DNA of 64,000 bases from Mucilaginibacter sp. (GCA_030445275.1 JAUCSE010000021.1:62001-126000), one strand, 5' to 3'; shown: positions 36,645 to 46,015, numbered from the stretch's first letter. Notes: a model not told the origin generated them from the letters alone. Translations and numbers: made by a program.

Positions 36645-36677
36645 TACAATGGAACAGTTAATAGCTGTTCCATTGTA
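36645..36677. terminator. Hairpin after susD
   Basis: Perfect 13-bp arms (TACAATGGAACAG / CTGTTCCATTGTA) with a 7-base loop. There is no strong T run, so it may be a partial terminator or an mRNA-stabilising structure that sets high susC-susD against lower downstream expression. Confidence 0.6.
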
Positions 36678-36723
36678 GTTAATAAAAATATCAAAGTATA
36701 AAGTTTTAGCTGTTACTTATAAC

Positions 36724-37653
36724 ATGAAAAAAGCGGTAATTATATTATTCTTATTAATAGTTATAGGCTTTATTCCTTTTCAACAACACAGCAGCGTTAA
36801 TATCAGATCAAATTATTTTGACGTTTGTCAGCAATTAATATCACCTGATAGCTGGAAAAACTGGCAACCTGATATTCGTAAAGGTTTTGATGATACTAAA
36901 AATAGCAGGGTGGCAAAGGATAATGTCGGATTTTTAATCAGCATACCTGGGCAGGTTTTCAACATAAAAAATGCTAATGGCAATAAATTTTATGTAGGAC
37001 GAACCGTAAATTTTATTGATCATCATTATTGTTATACTGTTATGCCGGGCATTGCAAATAACACTGCAACCGTAATTATTGATATTAAAAACAATGTTGC
37101 CAAATGGCTTTTTTCCCAGTTTGATCCTTCCGAAAAAAACACTGATATTATAAAACAGCTGAAGAGTTTTATGGAAGATGACAAACAGTATTACGGTTTT
37201 GACATCAGCGAAAAAAGTGTGGCCGAAAGTTATCTGGCTGTTAAAAAAGAAATGATTCCGGTTAAAAACAAATATTCTGCGATTGTTAAAGCAGCCCAAG
37301 AGTTGCATGATTTTGTTGATCAGCATAATATTAAACCAGTACAGGCATTAGCCGGGGCTTACTATTCGCAAAAAAACGATTCCTTGCAAATACTGATAGG
37401 CATACCCGTAAATAAACGGATAGCCCCTACTGCTAACATTGTCTTTATGAACATGCCTGGTGGTAAAGTTTTGGTAGGTGATTATAGCGGAAAGTATGGC
37501 GAACGGCAAAAGATTTATAATGCAATGGAAAGATATATACAAGATCATACATTATTAAAACAGGTAGCTCCATTTGAAAGATATTTAAACAATAAGGTGC
37601 CTGAAAGTGATACTGATATAGTGAATATGCAGGTGAATTATCCGGTGCTTTAA
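36724..37653 (+). CDS. Exported or membrane-anchored GyrI-like (effector-binding) protein
   Basis: 309-residue protein with an N-terminal hydrophobic segment (about 3-18), so it is probably anchored in or exported across the inner membrane. The first part (about 30-165) reads like an SRPBCC-type domain (DVCQQLISPDSWKNWQPDI). The second (about 180-309) resembles the GyrI/AraC effector-binding fold, with paired strands and the ending PGGKVLVGDYSGKYGERQKIYNAMERYI ... FERYLN ... VNYPVL. In regulators this fold binds small hydrophobic or cationic ligands. No DNA-binding domain is present. Its place between susD and the lipoprotein suggests a ligand-binding accessory, but the function is unknown. 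Confidence 0.65.
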   Translation: MKKAVIILFLLIVIGFIPFQQHSSVNIRSNYFDVCQQLISPDSWKNWQPDIRKGFDDTKNSRVAKDNVGFLISIPGQVFNIKNANGNKFYVGRTVNFIDHHYCYTVMPGIANNTATVIIDIKNNVAKWLFSQFDPSEKNTDIIKQLKSFMEDDKQYYGFDISEKSVAESYLAVKKEMIPVKNKYSAIVKAAQELHDFVDQHNIKPVQALAGAYYSQKNDSLQILIGIPVNKRIAPTANIVFMNMPGGKVLVGDYSGKYGERQKIYNAMERYIQDHTLLKQVAPFERYLNNKVPESDTDIVNMQVNYPVL

Positions 37654-37666
37654 CATAGCTCAAATC

Positions 37667-40600
37667 ATGCGGTACAAACTCATTCCTCTTTTATATCTGC
37701 TCCTTTTGGGTTTGCTCTCGTGCAAACAGCAACCTGTTTTACCACCTCTTTTTGAGCAACTACCATCGGCACAAACCGGAGTTCATTTTATTAACCGTAT
37801 TAGCGATAATGAGCGCCCCGGTATTTTAGATTACCTGTATTACTACAATGGCGGCGGAGTTGCTGTTGGCGATATCAATAATGATGGCCTGCCCGATCTG
37901 TTTTTTACAGCCAATCAAAAGGGAGGCAATAAACTTTATCTGAATAAAGGCAATTACCATTTTGAGGATATTACCCAAAAGGCCGGTATTGCCGGTACTA
38001 CCGACTGGAGCACCGGGGTAACTATGGCCGATGTAAATAATGATGGCTACCTGGATATTTATGTATGCGCTGTAGCCGGTAAGCTCAATTTAAAGGGGCA
38101 TAATATGCTCTATATTAACAATCATGATGGCACATTTACAGAGCGATCTGCGGAATATGGGCTTGATTTTTCGGGCTACTCCACACAGGCTGTTTTTTTT
38201 GATTATAACCACGATGGCAAGCTCGATTGTTTCCTGCTGAATCAGTCTGATCATTCTGTTGCTGTTTATGGCGATACTGTTATGCGGAAGACCGAGAATA
38301 AATTGGCAGGAAGTAAACTTTACCTCAATCAAAACGGTCATTTTACTGATGTAACCAAAAAGGCCGGTATTTATAATAGTGCATTGGGTTACGGCTTGGG
38401 TATAGCCGTTGGCGATTTGAATAATGATGGTTGGGAGGATATTTACGTGGGTAATGATTTTCATGAAAATGACTATTACTACATCAACAATCATGATGGT
38501 ACTTTCACCGAATCGGGCGCGAAACATTTTAACCATTACAGCCGCTTTAGTATGGGTAATGACATGGCCGACTTTAACAATGATGGTCAGCTGGATATTA
38601 TAACTGCCGATATGTTACCTGCGGAAGAAGATGTGCTTAAAAGCTATGGTGGCGATGAGTCATATGATCAGTATAAATTCAAGATAACCCGTAATGGTTT
38701 TCAAAACCAATATTCGCGTAATGCGCTCCAGAAAAATATGGGTAATGGTGAGGCTTTTAGCGACGTTGGACTGATGGATGGCGTGTACGCTACTGATTGG
38801 AGCTGGAGTCCCTTACTGGCCGATTTTGATAATGATGGCATTAAAGATCTGTTCATCGCCAACGGCATCAAACGTCGGGCTTTGGATATGGATTATGTAA
38901 CCTTTGTTTCAAACGATCAGGTTCAAGGTATGTTGAACAGCAACCGCGGTTATGATAGCGTAGTGCTAGATAAAATGCCACCTGGTGCCGTGCACAGCTA
39001 TCTGTTTAAAGGAAACCTGAACGAAAAATTTACCGATAAAAGTAAGGAATGGGGTATGCGCGATCCGGGCCTGGCCAACGGCGCTGTTTATGCCGATCTG
39101 AATAATGATGGCAGGCTTGACCTGGTAACCAATAATGTAAATCATGAAGCAGGTATTTACAAAAACACATCAGCCAAAACACCTTATTTGAGTTTGAAAT
39201 TTACCGGGCACCAGGATAATGGTTTTGGTATAGGTGTAAAGGCTTATGTATTTTGCGGCGGCCAAATGCAGTATGAACAGCTGATGCTTACCCGAGGATT
39301 CCAATCGTCTGTTGAACCGCGGCTGCACTTTGGCCTGGGTAAAAATCAAAAAGCAGATAGCGTTTTAATTGTTTGGCCAAATCAAACCGGCCAGCTATTG
39401 AAAAATGTAAAGGCTAATCAACAGTTAACTATTGATCAGCATAACGCGATCGGGAAGTTTGATTATAACCGGTTCTTTCCATCGCCCAAAACTGTATTTA
39501 AAGAGATAACCAATACCATCTATATCAGCTGGAAACACCGGGAAAATGACTTTGTTGATTTTAACCAGCAGCCACTTATTCCGCATATGCTTTCTGCCGA
39601 AGGGCCGCGGATGGCTGTTGCAGATGTAAACCATGACGGTTTGGATGATTTTTATATTTGCGGCGCGCGAAACCAACCCGGAGCTTTGTTTATCCAAACG
39701 GCAAACGGCGATTTTAAAGCATCACCACAGCCCGCCTTTGTGGCTGACTCAGCAAGCGAGGGGGTAGATGCTGTTTTCCTGGATGCTAATCATGACGGCT
39801 TTCCTGATCTGTATGTGGCTAGTGGCGGTAATGAATTGCGAAATCACTCGCCCGAGCTGGCCGACCGTTTATATATGAATGATGGTAAGGGCAATTTTAA
39901 ACGGTCTGCTAATATTCCATCCATCAAACTCAATAAATCGGCAGTAGCGGTGGCCGATGTGAACCATGATGGTTACCCCGATATTTTTGTAGGTGGCGCA
40001 CCGGATAGCTTTGGTTTTGGCAAAATCCCTGAATCGTATTTATTGATGAATGATGGCCATGGCGTTTACCACCAGGTTGCTATCCCCGAAGAATTAAAAC
40101 ATGCCGGTATGCTGCGTTCAGCTGAATTTGCTGATCTGGATAATGATGGTTGGCCCGATCTGGTGGTGGCAGGCGAATGGATGCCCGTAAAGGTTTACCT
40201 GAATAAAAAGGGGGAATTAATACAGCAACAACAGCCTGCAATGAACAATTTATCAGGTTGGTGGCAAAAAATTGCACTGGCTGATGTGGATGGTGATGGT
40301 AAAATTGATATACTGGCCGGCAACTACGGCAATAACTCCAAACTAAGACCGACTGTCGAAGAACCATTGAAATTGTACCTTTCTGACCTGGATAAAAATG
40401 GCACCGTTGATCCGATAATTGCCTATGGTATCAATCAAAAATATTACACATTTTTAGGCAAGGGCGAAATTGAACGGCAGGTGCCACTGATAAAAAAGAA
40501 GTTTCTATACTTCCATGATTTTGCAGGGAAAACGGTTGAACAACTATTTGGTGATTCGTTAAATGATCATAAACCATTAATGGCTGCATCTTTTCAATCG

Positions 40601-40954
40601 GGCATTTTTTATAATAAAGGTAAGGGGCATTTTGAGTTTAAGGCATTCCCTGCATCAGCACAAATGGCCCCTTTGTTTGGTCTTAATACATTTGTTGCTG
40701 GCCATGGTAAAGGTGTGCTGGCGGGTGGCAACTTTAGTGGGGTACTACCTTATGAAGGTAAATACGATGCCGATTATGGCGATGTACTGTTTGTGGATGG
40801 TAATAGAGATATGGAGAGTATTTCGCCGGTATTATCCGGGTTTTTACTCCGGGGCGAGATAAGGGATATTAAGATCATTAAAACGGCTAAAGGAATCATT
40901 TATGCCGTTGCTATTAATAACAAACCGATCAGGTTTTTTAAATTGAATAATTGA
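37667..40954 (+). CDS. FG-GAP/VCBS repeat lipoprotein with ASPIC/UnbV domain
   Basis: Large surface-type lipoprotein (1,095 residues). The lipobox is LLSCKQQ, Cys near 19. Many integrin-like FG-GAP repeats with Ca-binding DxNxDGxxD loops occur, for example GDINNDGLPDLFF, ADVNNDGYLDIYV, GDLNNDGWEDIYV and ADVNHDGYPDIFV, so a beta-propeller is expected. An ASPIC/UnbV domain lies in the middle (GFGIGVKAYVFCGGQMQYEQL to VLIVWPNQ, about 520-590). This architecture occurs often next to SusC/SusD pairs in Sphingobacteria. It may be a cell-surface glycan- or cation-binding protein; the role is not established. It starts 14 bp after the GyrI-like gene and one base before the GH65 gene. Confidence 0.9.
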   Translation: MRYKLIPLLYLLLLGLLSCKQQPVLPPLFEQLPSAQTGVHFINRISDNERPGILDYLYYYNGGGVAVGDINNDGLPDLFFTANQKGGNKLYLNKGNYHFEDITQKAGIAGTTDWSTGVTMADVNNDGYLDIYVCAVAGKLNLKGHNMLYINNHDGTFTERSAEYGLDFSGYSTQAVFFDYNHDGKLDCFLLNQSDHSVAVYGDTVMRKTENKLAGSKLYLNQNGHFTDVTKKAGIYNSALGYGLGIAVGDLNNDGWEDIYVGNDFHENDYYYINNHDGTFTESGAKHFNHYSRFSMGNDMADFNNDGQLDIITADMLPAEEDVLKSYGGDESYDQYKFKITRNGFQNQYSRNALQKNMGNGEAFSDVGLMDGVYATDWSWSPLLADFDNDGIKDLFIANGIKRRALDMDYVTFVSNDQVQGMLNSNRGYDSVVLDKMPPGAVHSYLFKGNLNEKFTDKSKEWGMRDPGLANGAVYADLNNDGRLDLVTNNVNHEAGIYKNTSAKTPYLSLKFTGHQDNGFGIGVKAYVFCGGQMQYEQLMLTRGFQSSVEPRLHFGLGKNQKADSVLIVWPNQTGQLLKNVKANQQLTIDQHNAIGKFDYNRFFPSPKTVFKEITNTIYISWKHRENDFVDFNQQPLIPHMLSAEGPRMAVADVNHDGLDDFYICGARNQPGALFIQTANGDFKASPQPAFVADSASEGVDAVFLDANHDGFPDLYVASGGNELRNHSPELADRLYMNDGKGNFKRSANIPSIKLNKSAVAVADVNHDGYPDIFVGGAPDSFGFGKIPESYLLMNDGHGVYHQVAIPEELKHAGMLRSAEFADLDNDGWPDLVVAGEWMPVKVYLNKKGELIQQQQPAMNNLSGWWQKIALADVDGDGKIDILAGNYGNNSKLRPTVEEPLKLYLSDLDKNGTVDPIIAYGINQKYYTFLGKGEIERQVPLIKKKFLYFHDFAGKTVEQLFGDSLNDHKPLMAASFQSGIFYNKGKGHFEFKAFPASAQMAPLFGLNTFVAGHGKGVLAGGNFSGVLPYEGKYDADYGDVLFVDGNRDMESISPVLSGFLLRGEIRDIKIIKTAKGIIYAVAINNKPIRFFKLNN

Positions 40955-40955
40955 T

Positions 40956-42989
40956 ATGAATAAAATACAGGGGTTGTTGATCGGCATATTTTTATTAGGT
41001 GGTAAAACATTACAGGCTCAAAACGCCTGGCAAATAAAAGCTGATAAAATTGATCCAGCTAACTATTATGGCATCACGGTAGCCAACGGCATGATCGGCA
41101 TTGTATCATCTCCCGAACCATTTAAGGTGAAGAATGTGGTACTGGCAGGCGCTTATGATCTGTATGGTCGTGGGCGGGTAAGTAACTTCCTGAACAGCTT
41201 TAACCTGCTCAGCATGTACCTGGAAATAAATGGTAAGCGTATTGATGCCAAAAACATCAGCAACTTTAAACAGGAACTGGATATGCAGCACGCGGCATTT
41301 ACCACCACTTTTGATTATGGCGATGCTGCATCCATAAAATATACTTATTACTCCCTAAGGCAACTCCCCTTTACGGTTTTGATGAATATCAGCATCACTG
41401 CTAAAAAAAACATCAATATTACTGCGGCCAGTGTAATGGAAGCACCTGATGCTTTAAAGGAAGTACAAAATTATTATAACGAGATTGACCGGCCGCATGT
41501 AACTATTAGCCTGCTTACCTCAACTGCCAAAAGCCCCACCGGTAAATTACAGCTTTGTGCCTCCAATACTTTTTTGTTTAATGAGCAGCACGGCCAGGAA
41601 CCACGGGTGATCCATGAGATGTGGGATAACAACATGCACCTCATGAAATTCAGCAAGGCTATTACTGCAGGTCAAACCTATCAATACGCACTTGCTGGGT
41701 CATCTATAACTTCAGCACATGATGCCGACCCGTTGAACCAGGCCGAGCGGCTCACTATGTTTGCCAAACTCGAAGGCCGCGACCGACTGATTAAATACCA
41801 TGAACAAGCCTGGGATGAGCTTTGGAAAAGCGATATCAAAATTGAAGGCGACGCACAGGCCCAGCAGGATGTGCACAGCATGTTGTATCATTTATATTCT
41901 TTCTCCAGAGCGGGTACCGCATATTCGCCGTCGCCTATGGGGCTTTCGGGCTTGGGCTATAATGGTCATGTTTTTTGGGATGCCGACCTGTGGATGTACC
42001 CGGCCTTGCTGGTACTGCATCCGGAGATAGCTAAATCATTGGTTGAATACCGGTTTCAGCGATTAGCGGCTGCAAAGCAAAATGCTTTTTCGCACGGTTA
42101 TAAAGGCGCTATGTTCCCCTGGGAAAGTGCTGATAGTGGTGTAGAGGAAACCCCTGTTTGGGCGCTGAGCGGCCCGTTTGAACATCACATTACTGCCGAT
42201 GTAGCCCTGGCTGCCTGGAACTACTATTGTGTTACACAGGATAAACAATGGCTGTTGGAAAAGGGTTGGCCAATACTATCTGCCACAGCCGATTTTTGGG
42301 CCAGTAGGGTGGAACGCAACGGCGATGATCATTACGATATTAAAGACGTAGTAGCTGCTGATGAATGGGCCGAAAATGTTGATAATAATGCGTTTACCAA
42401 TGCTGCAGCAAAAGCAAATCTGCAAGCTGCCACAACCGCTGCTAAAATCTTAGGATTGACAGCCGATCCGGATTGGCAACTGGTAGAACAGAACATCCCG
42501 ATACTGAAATTTCCGGATGGTGTTACCAAGGAGTTTGCAAGCTACAAAGGCGAGGGTATTAAACAGGCAGATGTAAACCTGTTGGCCTATCCGCTAAAAA
42601 CGATCACTGATCTGACCCAGATCAAAAAAGATCTGGAATATTATGAAACCCGCGTACCCAACGAAGGTACTCCAGCCATGACCCAGGGTATATTTACTCT
42701 GCTATATGCTCGCCTGGGTAATGGTGATAAAGCGCTGCATTTTTTTAAGGATGCTTATGAGCCAAACCTATTGCCACCATTCAGGGTCATTGCGGAAACA
42801 AAGGGTGGCACCAACCCTTATTTCGCAACGGGTGCAGGTGGTATTATTCAAAGTTTGCTGATGGGGTTTGGGGGCTTGGATATCACACCTGAAGGGATTG
42901 TTCAACTTAAAAGTAAATTGCCAAAAAATTGGAAATCATTAACTATAACTGGTGTTGGTCCCGATAAAAAAACGTATGTTGTAAAGTAA
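40956..42989 (+). CDS. Secreted GH65 glycoside hydrolase, probable alpha-1,2-glucosidase (kojibiose hydrolase-like)
   Basis: 677-residue enzyme with a signal peptide (about 1-22, KTLQAQN). The (alpha/alpha)6 barrel is evident from SPSPMGLSGLGYNGHVFWDADLWMYP and ADEWAENVDNNAFTN. The expected general acid is Glu470 (AADEW). In GH65 phosphorylases phosphate does the attack and no base is needed. Here Glu614 (VIAETKGGTNPYFATGAGG) lies 144 residues after Glu470, the same spacing as the Glu472/Glu616 pair I recall for the Flavobacterium johnsoniae GH65 kojibiose hydrolase. Export to the periplasm also favours hydrolysis. I infer a hydrolase of small alpha-glucosides; trehalose remains an alternative. 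It begins one base after the UnbV gene. Confidence 0.85.
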   Translation: MNKIQGLLIGIFLLGGKTLQAQNAWQIKADKIDPANYYGITVANGMIGIVSSPEPFKVKNVVLAGAYDLYGRGRVSNFLNSFNLLSMYLEINGKRIDAKNISNFKQELDMQHAAFTTTFDYGDAASIKYTYYSLRQLPFTVLMNISITAKKNINITAASVMEAPDALKEVQNYYNEIDRPHVTISLLTSTAKSPTGKLQLCASNTFLFNEQHGQEPRVIHEMWDNNMHLMKFSKAITAGQTYQYALAGSSITSAHDADPLNQAERLTMFAKLEGRDRLIKYHEQAWDELWKSDIKIEGDAQAQQDVHSMLYHLYSFSRAGTAYSPSPMGLSGLGYNGHVFWDADLWMYPALLVLHPEIAKSLVEYRFQRLAAAKQNAFSHGYKGAMFPWESADSGVEETPVWALSGPFEHHITADVALAAWNYYCVTQDKQWLLEKGWPILSATADFWASRVERNGDDHYDIKDVVAADEWAENVDNNAFTNAAAKANLQAATTAAKILGLTADPDWQLVEQNIPILKFPDGVTKEFASYKGEGIKQADVNLLAYPLKTITDLTQIKKDLEYYETRVPNEGTPAMTQGIFTLLYARLGNGDKALHFFKDAYEPNLLPPFRVIAETKGGTNPYFATGAGGIIQSLLMGFGGLDITPEGIVQLKSKLPKNWKSLTITGVGPDKKTYVVK

Positions 42990-43008
42990 TATTTGCTAAT
43001 CCTATTTT

Positions 43009-44331
43009 ATGAAACCATTACTGATTTTTATGGTTGCGGCCCTGCTTTTTACCTCCTGCAAAAAATCAGATTATAAAACCATATTGCATGATCCGGCTTT
43101 GTACAGCCGAACGGTACACGAGTTGAACAGGGTGGTGATGGGTAATAATTTTACACCGGTAGTGGCTTCACGTAATTATGCCTATGCTACCGTTGCCGGT
43201 TATGAGGTAATTGCCGCGGGTTCACCAAAACAATATCGCTCACTTGTAGGGCAGTTAAATGGTTTGCAAACAGCTGCTAAGCCACCGGCAGATCAAACTA
43301 TTGACTATGAATATGCTGCTCTGCTAGCCTTTTGCAAAGTAGGCGAAGCGGTTACTTTTCCCGAAGGCAGTTTAAAATACTATACCGATAGCCTGCATAA
43401 TGTAGCAGTCCAGCATGGCATGCCGGCTGATGAGGTCCACAACTCGGAGGCATATGCCAAAGCGGTAGTCGCTTCCATTATGGCCTGGAGCAAAAAGGAT
43501 AATTACCTGAAAACCCGCAGCGCGCCCAAGTTTGCTATTAATGATGTGCCTGGCCGTTGGGTACCTACGCCACCATTGTATGGCGAAGCGGTAGAGCCGC
43601 ACTGGGGCGAGATCAGAACCATGGTAATGCACAATGCCCACGAATACAGTGTGCCGGAGCCACCTCTGTTTAATGTGACTGACAAGAATAGCAAATACTA
43701 TCACGAAGTAATGTATATCAAAGGCGCGGGCGACAGCCTTACCCACGATCAAGCCCACATGGCCGATTTTTGGGATGATAACCCCGGCAAGCTTAATGTG
43801 GCCGGCCACGTACAGTTTATCAGTAAAAAATTCTCGCCGCCGGGGCATTGGTTAAGCATTGTAGGCATTGGTGCCAAACAGGTAAAAGCCGATTTTAACC
43901 AAACAGTTTATGCCTACGCCAAAACGGCCATCGCGCTGTTTGATGCCTTTATTGAATCATGGACAGCTAAATACACCTACAACACCGCTCGCCCCGAAAC
44001 GGTGATCAATAAATATATTGATGCCGATTGGCGACCACATTTGCAAACGCCGCCATTCCCCGAATATACTTGCGGACATTGCACCATATCTGCCGCCGCT
44101 GCCGAAGCCCTGACTAGTGCTTTGGGCGACAATGTGGCTTATACCGATACCTCCGAGCTGGAATTTGGTATCAAAAGCAGGTCATACAAATCATTCCGTG
44201 ATGCGGCTAATGAAAACGTTTGGGCCCGTTTTTATGGTGGTATACATTTTCATAATTCCTGCATCGTATCTAATAAATACGGTAAAGTGGTGGGTGATTC
44301 TGTTGTGGTAAAACTTGTGATGAAAAAATAG
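43009..44331 (+). CDS. Vanadium haloperoxidase-fold (PAP2 superfamily) lipoprotein
   Basis: 440-residue lipoprotein (lipobox LLFTSCKKS). The three oxyanion-binding motifs of the vanadium haloperoxidase/acid phosphatase superfamily are present: K321-x6-R328-P (KYTYNTARP), the second motif as TCGH with His357, and R407-x-x-x-G411-x-H413 (ARFYGGIH). The usual Ser of PSGH is Cys here. This group in Bacteroidota is annotated as vanadium-dependent haloperoxidase, but activity is unproven and phosphatase action is equally possible. It sits between the GH65 and GH130 genes in a tightly spaced operon, suggesting a role in substrate processing such as removing phosphate or oxidising a substituent. Confidence 0.85.
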   Translation: MKPLLIFMVAALLFTSCKKSDYKTILHDPALYSRTVHELNRVVMGNNFTPVVASRNYAYATVAGYEVIAAGSPKQYRSLVGQLNGLQTAAKPPADQTIDYEYAALLAFCKVGEAVTFPEGSLKYYTDSLHNVAVQHGMPADEVHNSEAYAKAVVASIMAWSKKDNYLKTRSAPKFAINDVPGRWVPTPPLYGEAVEPHWGEIRTMVMHNAHEYSVPEPPLFNVTDKNSKYYHEVMYIKGAGDSLTHDQAHMADFWDDNPGKLNVAGHVQFISKKFSPPGHWLSIVGIGAKQVKADFNQTVYAYAKTAIALFDAFIESWTAKYTYNTARPETVINKYIDADWRPHLQTPPFPEYTCGHCTISAAAAEALTSALGDNVAYTDTSELEFGIKSRSYKSFRDAANENVWARFYGGIHFHNSCIVSNKYGKVVGDSVVVKLVMKK

Positions 44332-44355
44332 GTTATATTGTAAAGCACATTATCT

Positions 44356-45528
44356 ATGAAGCTGAACTTTATTATTCCCCTTGCTATTGCTACCTCTTTG
44401 ACAATAGGAGGTTGCAAGAGCGATCAAAAAAATGCTGCTGCGGCAAAGGCAGATTCCATTAAAAACGCTGCCAATAGCTGGGCAATTCTACCGTTTACCA
44501 AGATTGATAGTGTTAATCCTGTTTTAGGTCCAGGGCGGGGGAAATTTATTGACCCTATTTTAAGAGCGCAGTTGCAGTGGGAGGCCAGGGATGTTTTTAA
44601 CCCGGCTATAGTAAATCGTGGCAACAAGATATGGATGCTTTACAGGGCCCAGGATAAAATAGGCACATCACGTATAGGTTTAGCTGTTAGTACCGATGCG
44701 GTGCATTTTGTCCGCAAACCAACCCCGGTGTTATATCCTGACAAAGACGATTTTAAAAAACTGGAATGGACGGGGGGCTGCGAAGACCCGCGGGTGGTTG
44801 AAGATGGTAAAGGAACGTACTATATGACCTATACCGCTTTTGATGGCAAGGTAGCCCGCTTGCTGGTAGCTACATCAACCGACCTGATACAATGGAAAAA
44901 GTATGGTAGTGTATTCGCCAAAACAGATAGTGGTAAGTATGCCGATAAATGGAGTAAATCCGGCTCCATCATTTCAACCTATAAAAACGGTAGGGTGGTG
45001 GCCACCAAAATAAACGGCAAGTACTGGATGTATTGGGGCGATACTCAGATATGGACGGCTACATCTGAAGACCTAATTAATTGGACACCTATAAAGATGG
45101 AGCCAGGCGAAAAACCACCTGTAAAATTGAGAGCAGAAGCATTGAACACGCCGGAGCTAAAGATTGCACTATCCACACGTGAAGGTAAGTTTGATAGTGA
45201 CCTGGTTGAATCCGGGCCGCCGGCTATACTCATGGATAAAGGAATCATACTCATATATAATAGCCGTAATGTGCCATCCTTTGGAGATAAATCATTAACC
45301 GAAGGTACCTATGCCGCGGGGCAGGCTCTGTTTGATAAAAACGATCCAACCAAACTCATTAAACGCTTGGATACTTATTTTATGAAACCCGAGAAACCTT
45401 ACGAAATTTCGGGACAGGTGAACCAGGTTTGTTTTGTGGAGGGACTTACTATATTTGAAAACAAATGGTATTTATATTACGGTACAGCCGATTCAAAGAT
45501 AGCAGTAGCCGTAAGTCCGGTGAAATAG
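44356..45528 (+). CDS. GH130-like glycosidase/phosphorylase lipoprotein
   Basis: 390-residue five-bladed-propeller enzyme with a lipobox (TIGGCKSD, Cys20). GH130 marks are QWEARDVFNPAIV near 74-86, YRAQDKIGTSRIGLAVSTD near 96-114, and GGCEDPRVV with the likely catalytic Asp144. WSKSGSII and YWMYWGD follow near 199-228. GH130 contains phosphorylases acting on beta-mannosides and also some exported hydrolases. The lipid anchor places it outside the cytoplasm, where free phosphate is scarce, so hydrolysis is more likely (inference). It suggests that the locus substrate could include mannose as well as glucose. Confidence 0.85.
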   Translation: MKLNFIIPLAIATSLTIGGCKSDQKNAAAAKADSIKNAANSWAILPFTKIDSVNPVLGPGRGKFIDPILRAQLQWEARDVFNPAIVNRGNKIWMLYRAQDKIGTSRIGLAVSTDAVHFVRKPTPVLYPDKDDFKKLEWTGGCEDPRVVEDGKGTYYMTYTAFDGKVARLLVATSTDLIQWKKYGSVFAKTDSGKYADKWSKSGSIISTYKNGRVVATKINGKYWMYWGDTQIWTATSEDLINWTPIKMEPGEKPPVKLRAEALNTPELKIALSTREGKFDSDLVESGPPAILMDKGIILIYNSRNVPSFGDKSLTEGTYAAGQALFDKNDPTKLIKRLDTYFMKPEKPYEISGQVNQVCFVEGLTIFENKWYLYYGTADSKIAVAVSPVK

Positions 45529-45529
45529 A

Positions 45530-46015
45530 ATGAAAAGATTAGAAGACCTGTTATTATTAGGCGATCCGCGATTGTATGAAAAATGTGAGCCTGTTTTATT
45601 TGATGAATTATCACTCGTGCCGGGTTGGGTAGCTGATCTGGATAATGTGATGCGCGAGATCAGGGCAAAATACAATTTTGGCCGGGGTATCGCGGCACCG
45701 CAGCTGGGTATCATGAAACGGCCGATCTATATGAATATTGATAAACCAACCGTTTTCATTAATCCCGAATTTACGTATTTAAGCGATGAGCTGTTTGAGC
45801 TTTGGTACGATTGTATGAGCTTCCCTAATTTGCTGGTAAAAGTAAAACGCCACAAAAAACTAACTATCAAATACCTCGACGAAAACTGGCAACCACAGGA
45901 GTGGCATATGGAAGATGACCTGTCTGAATTGTTGCAGCATGAATACGATCATTTGGAGGGCATACTGTGCACCAGCCGTGCCATTGACGAAAGATCGTTC
46001 AAATGGCGGCCTTAA
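45530..46015 (+). CDS. Divergent peptide deformylase-like protein
   Basis: 161-residue metalloenzyme-fold protein. The three deformylase motifs can be aligned: GRGIAAPQLG (51-60) for GxGxAAPQxG, YDCMS (93-97) for EGCLS, and HEYDH (137-141). The metal ligands Cys95, His137 and His141 and catalytic Glu138 are kept. The Glu-Gly of motif 2 is Tyr-Asp, so substrate handling may differ. It starts one base after the GH130 stop codon, as last gene of the PUL, with no methionyl-tRNA formyltransferase nearby. It is therefore probably a second, specialised paralogue rather than the housekeeping enzyme. Its 3' end overlaps the convergent SnoaL-like gene by four bases. Confidence 0.8.
   Translation: MKRLEDLLLLGDPRLYEKCEPVLFDELSLVPGWVADLDNVMREIRAKYNFGRGIAAPQLGIMKRPIYMNIDKPTVFINPEFTYLSDELFELWYDCMSFPNLLVKVKRHKKLTIKYLDENWQPQEWHMEDDLSELLQHEYDHLEGILCTSRAIDERSFKWRP

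Noticed and set aside
45530..46015. Housekeeping peptide deformylase (def)
   Set aside because: Motif 2 is altered and the gene sits in a PUL without a formyltransferase gene, so a specialised paralogue is more likely.
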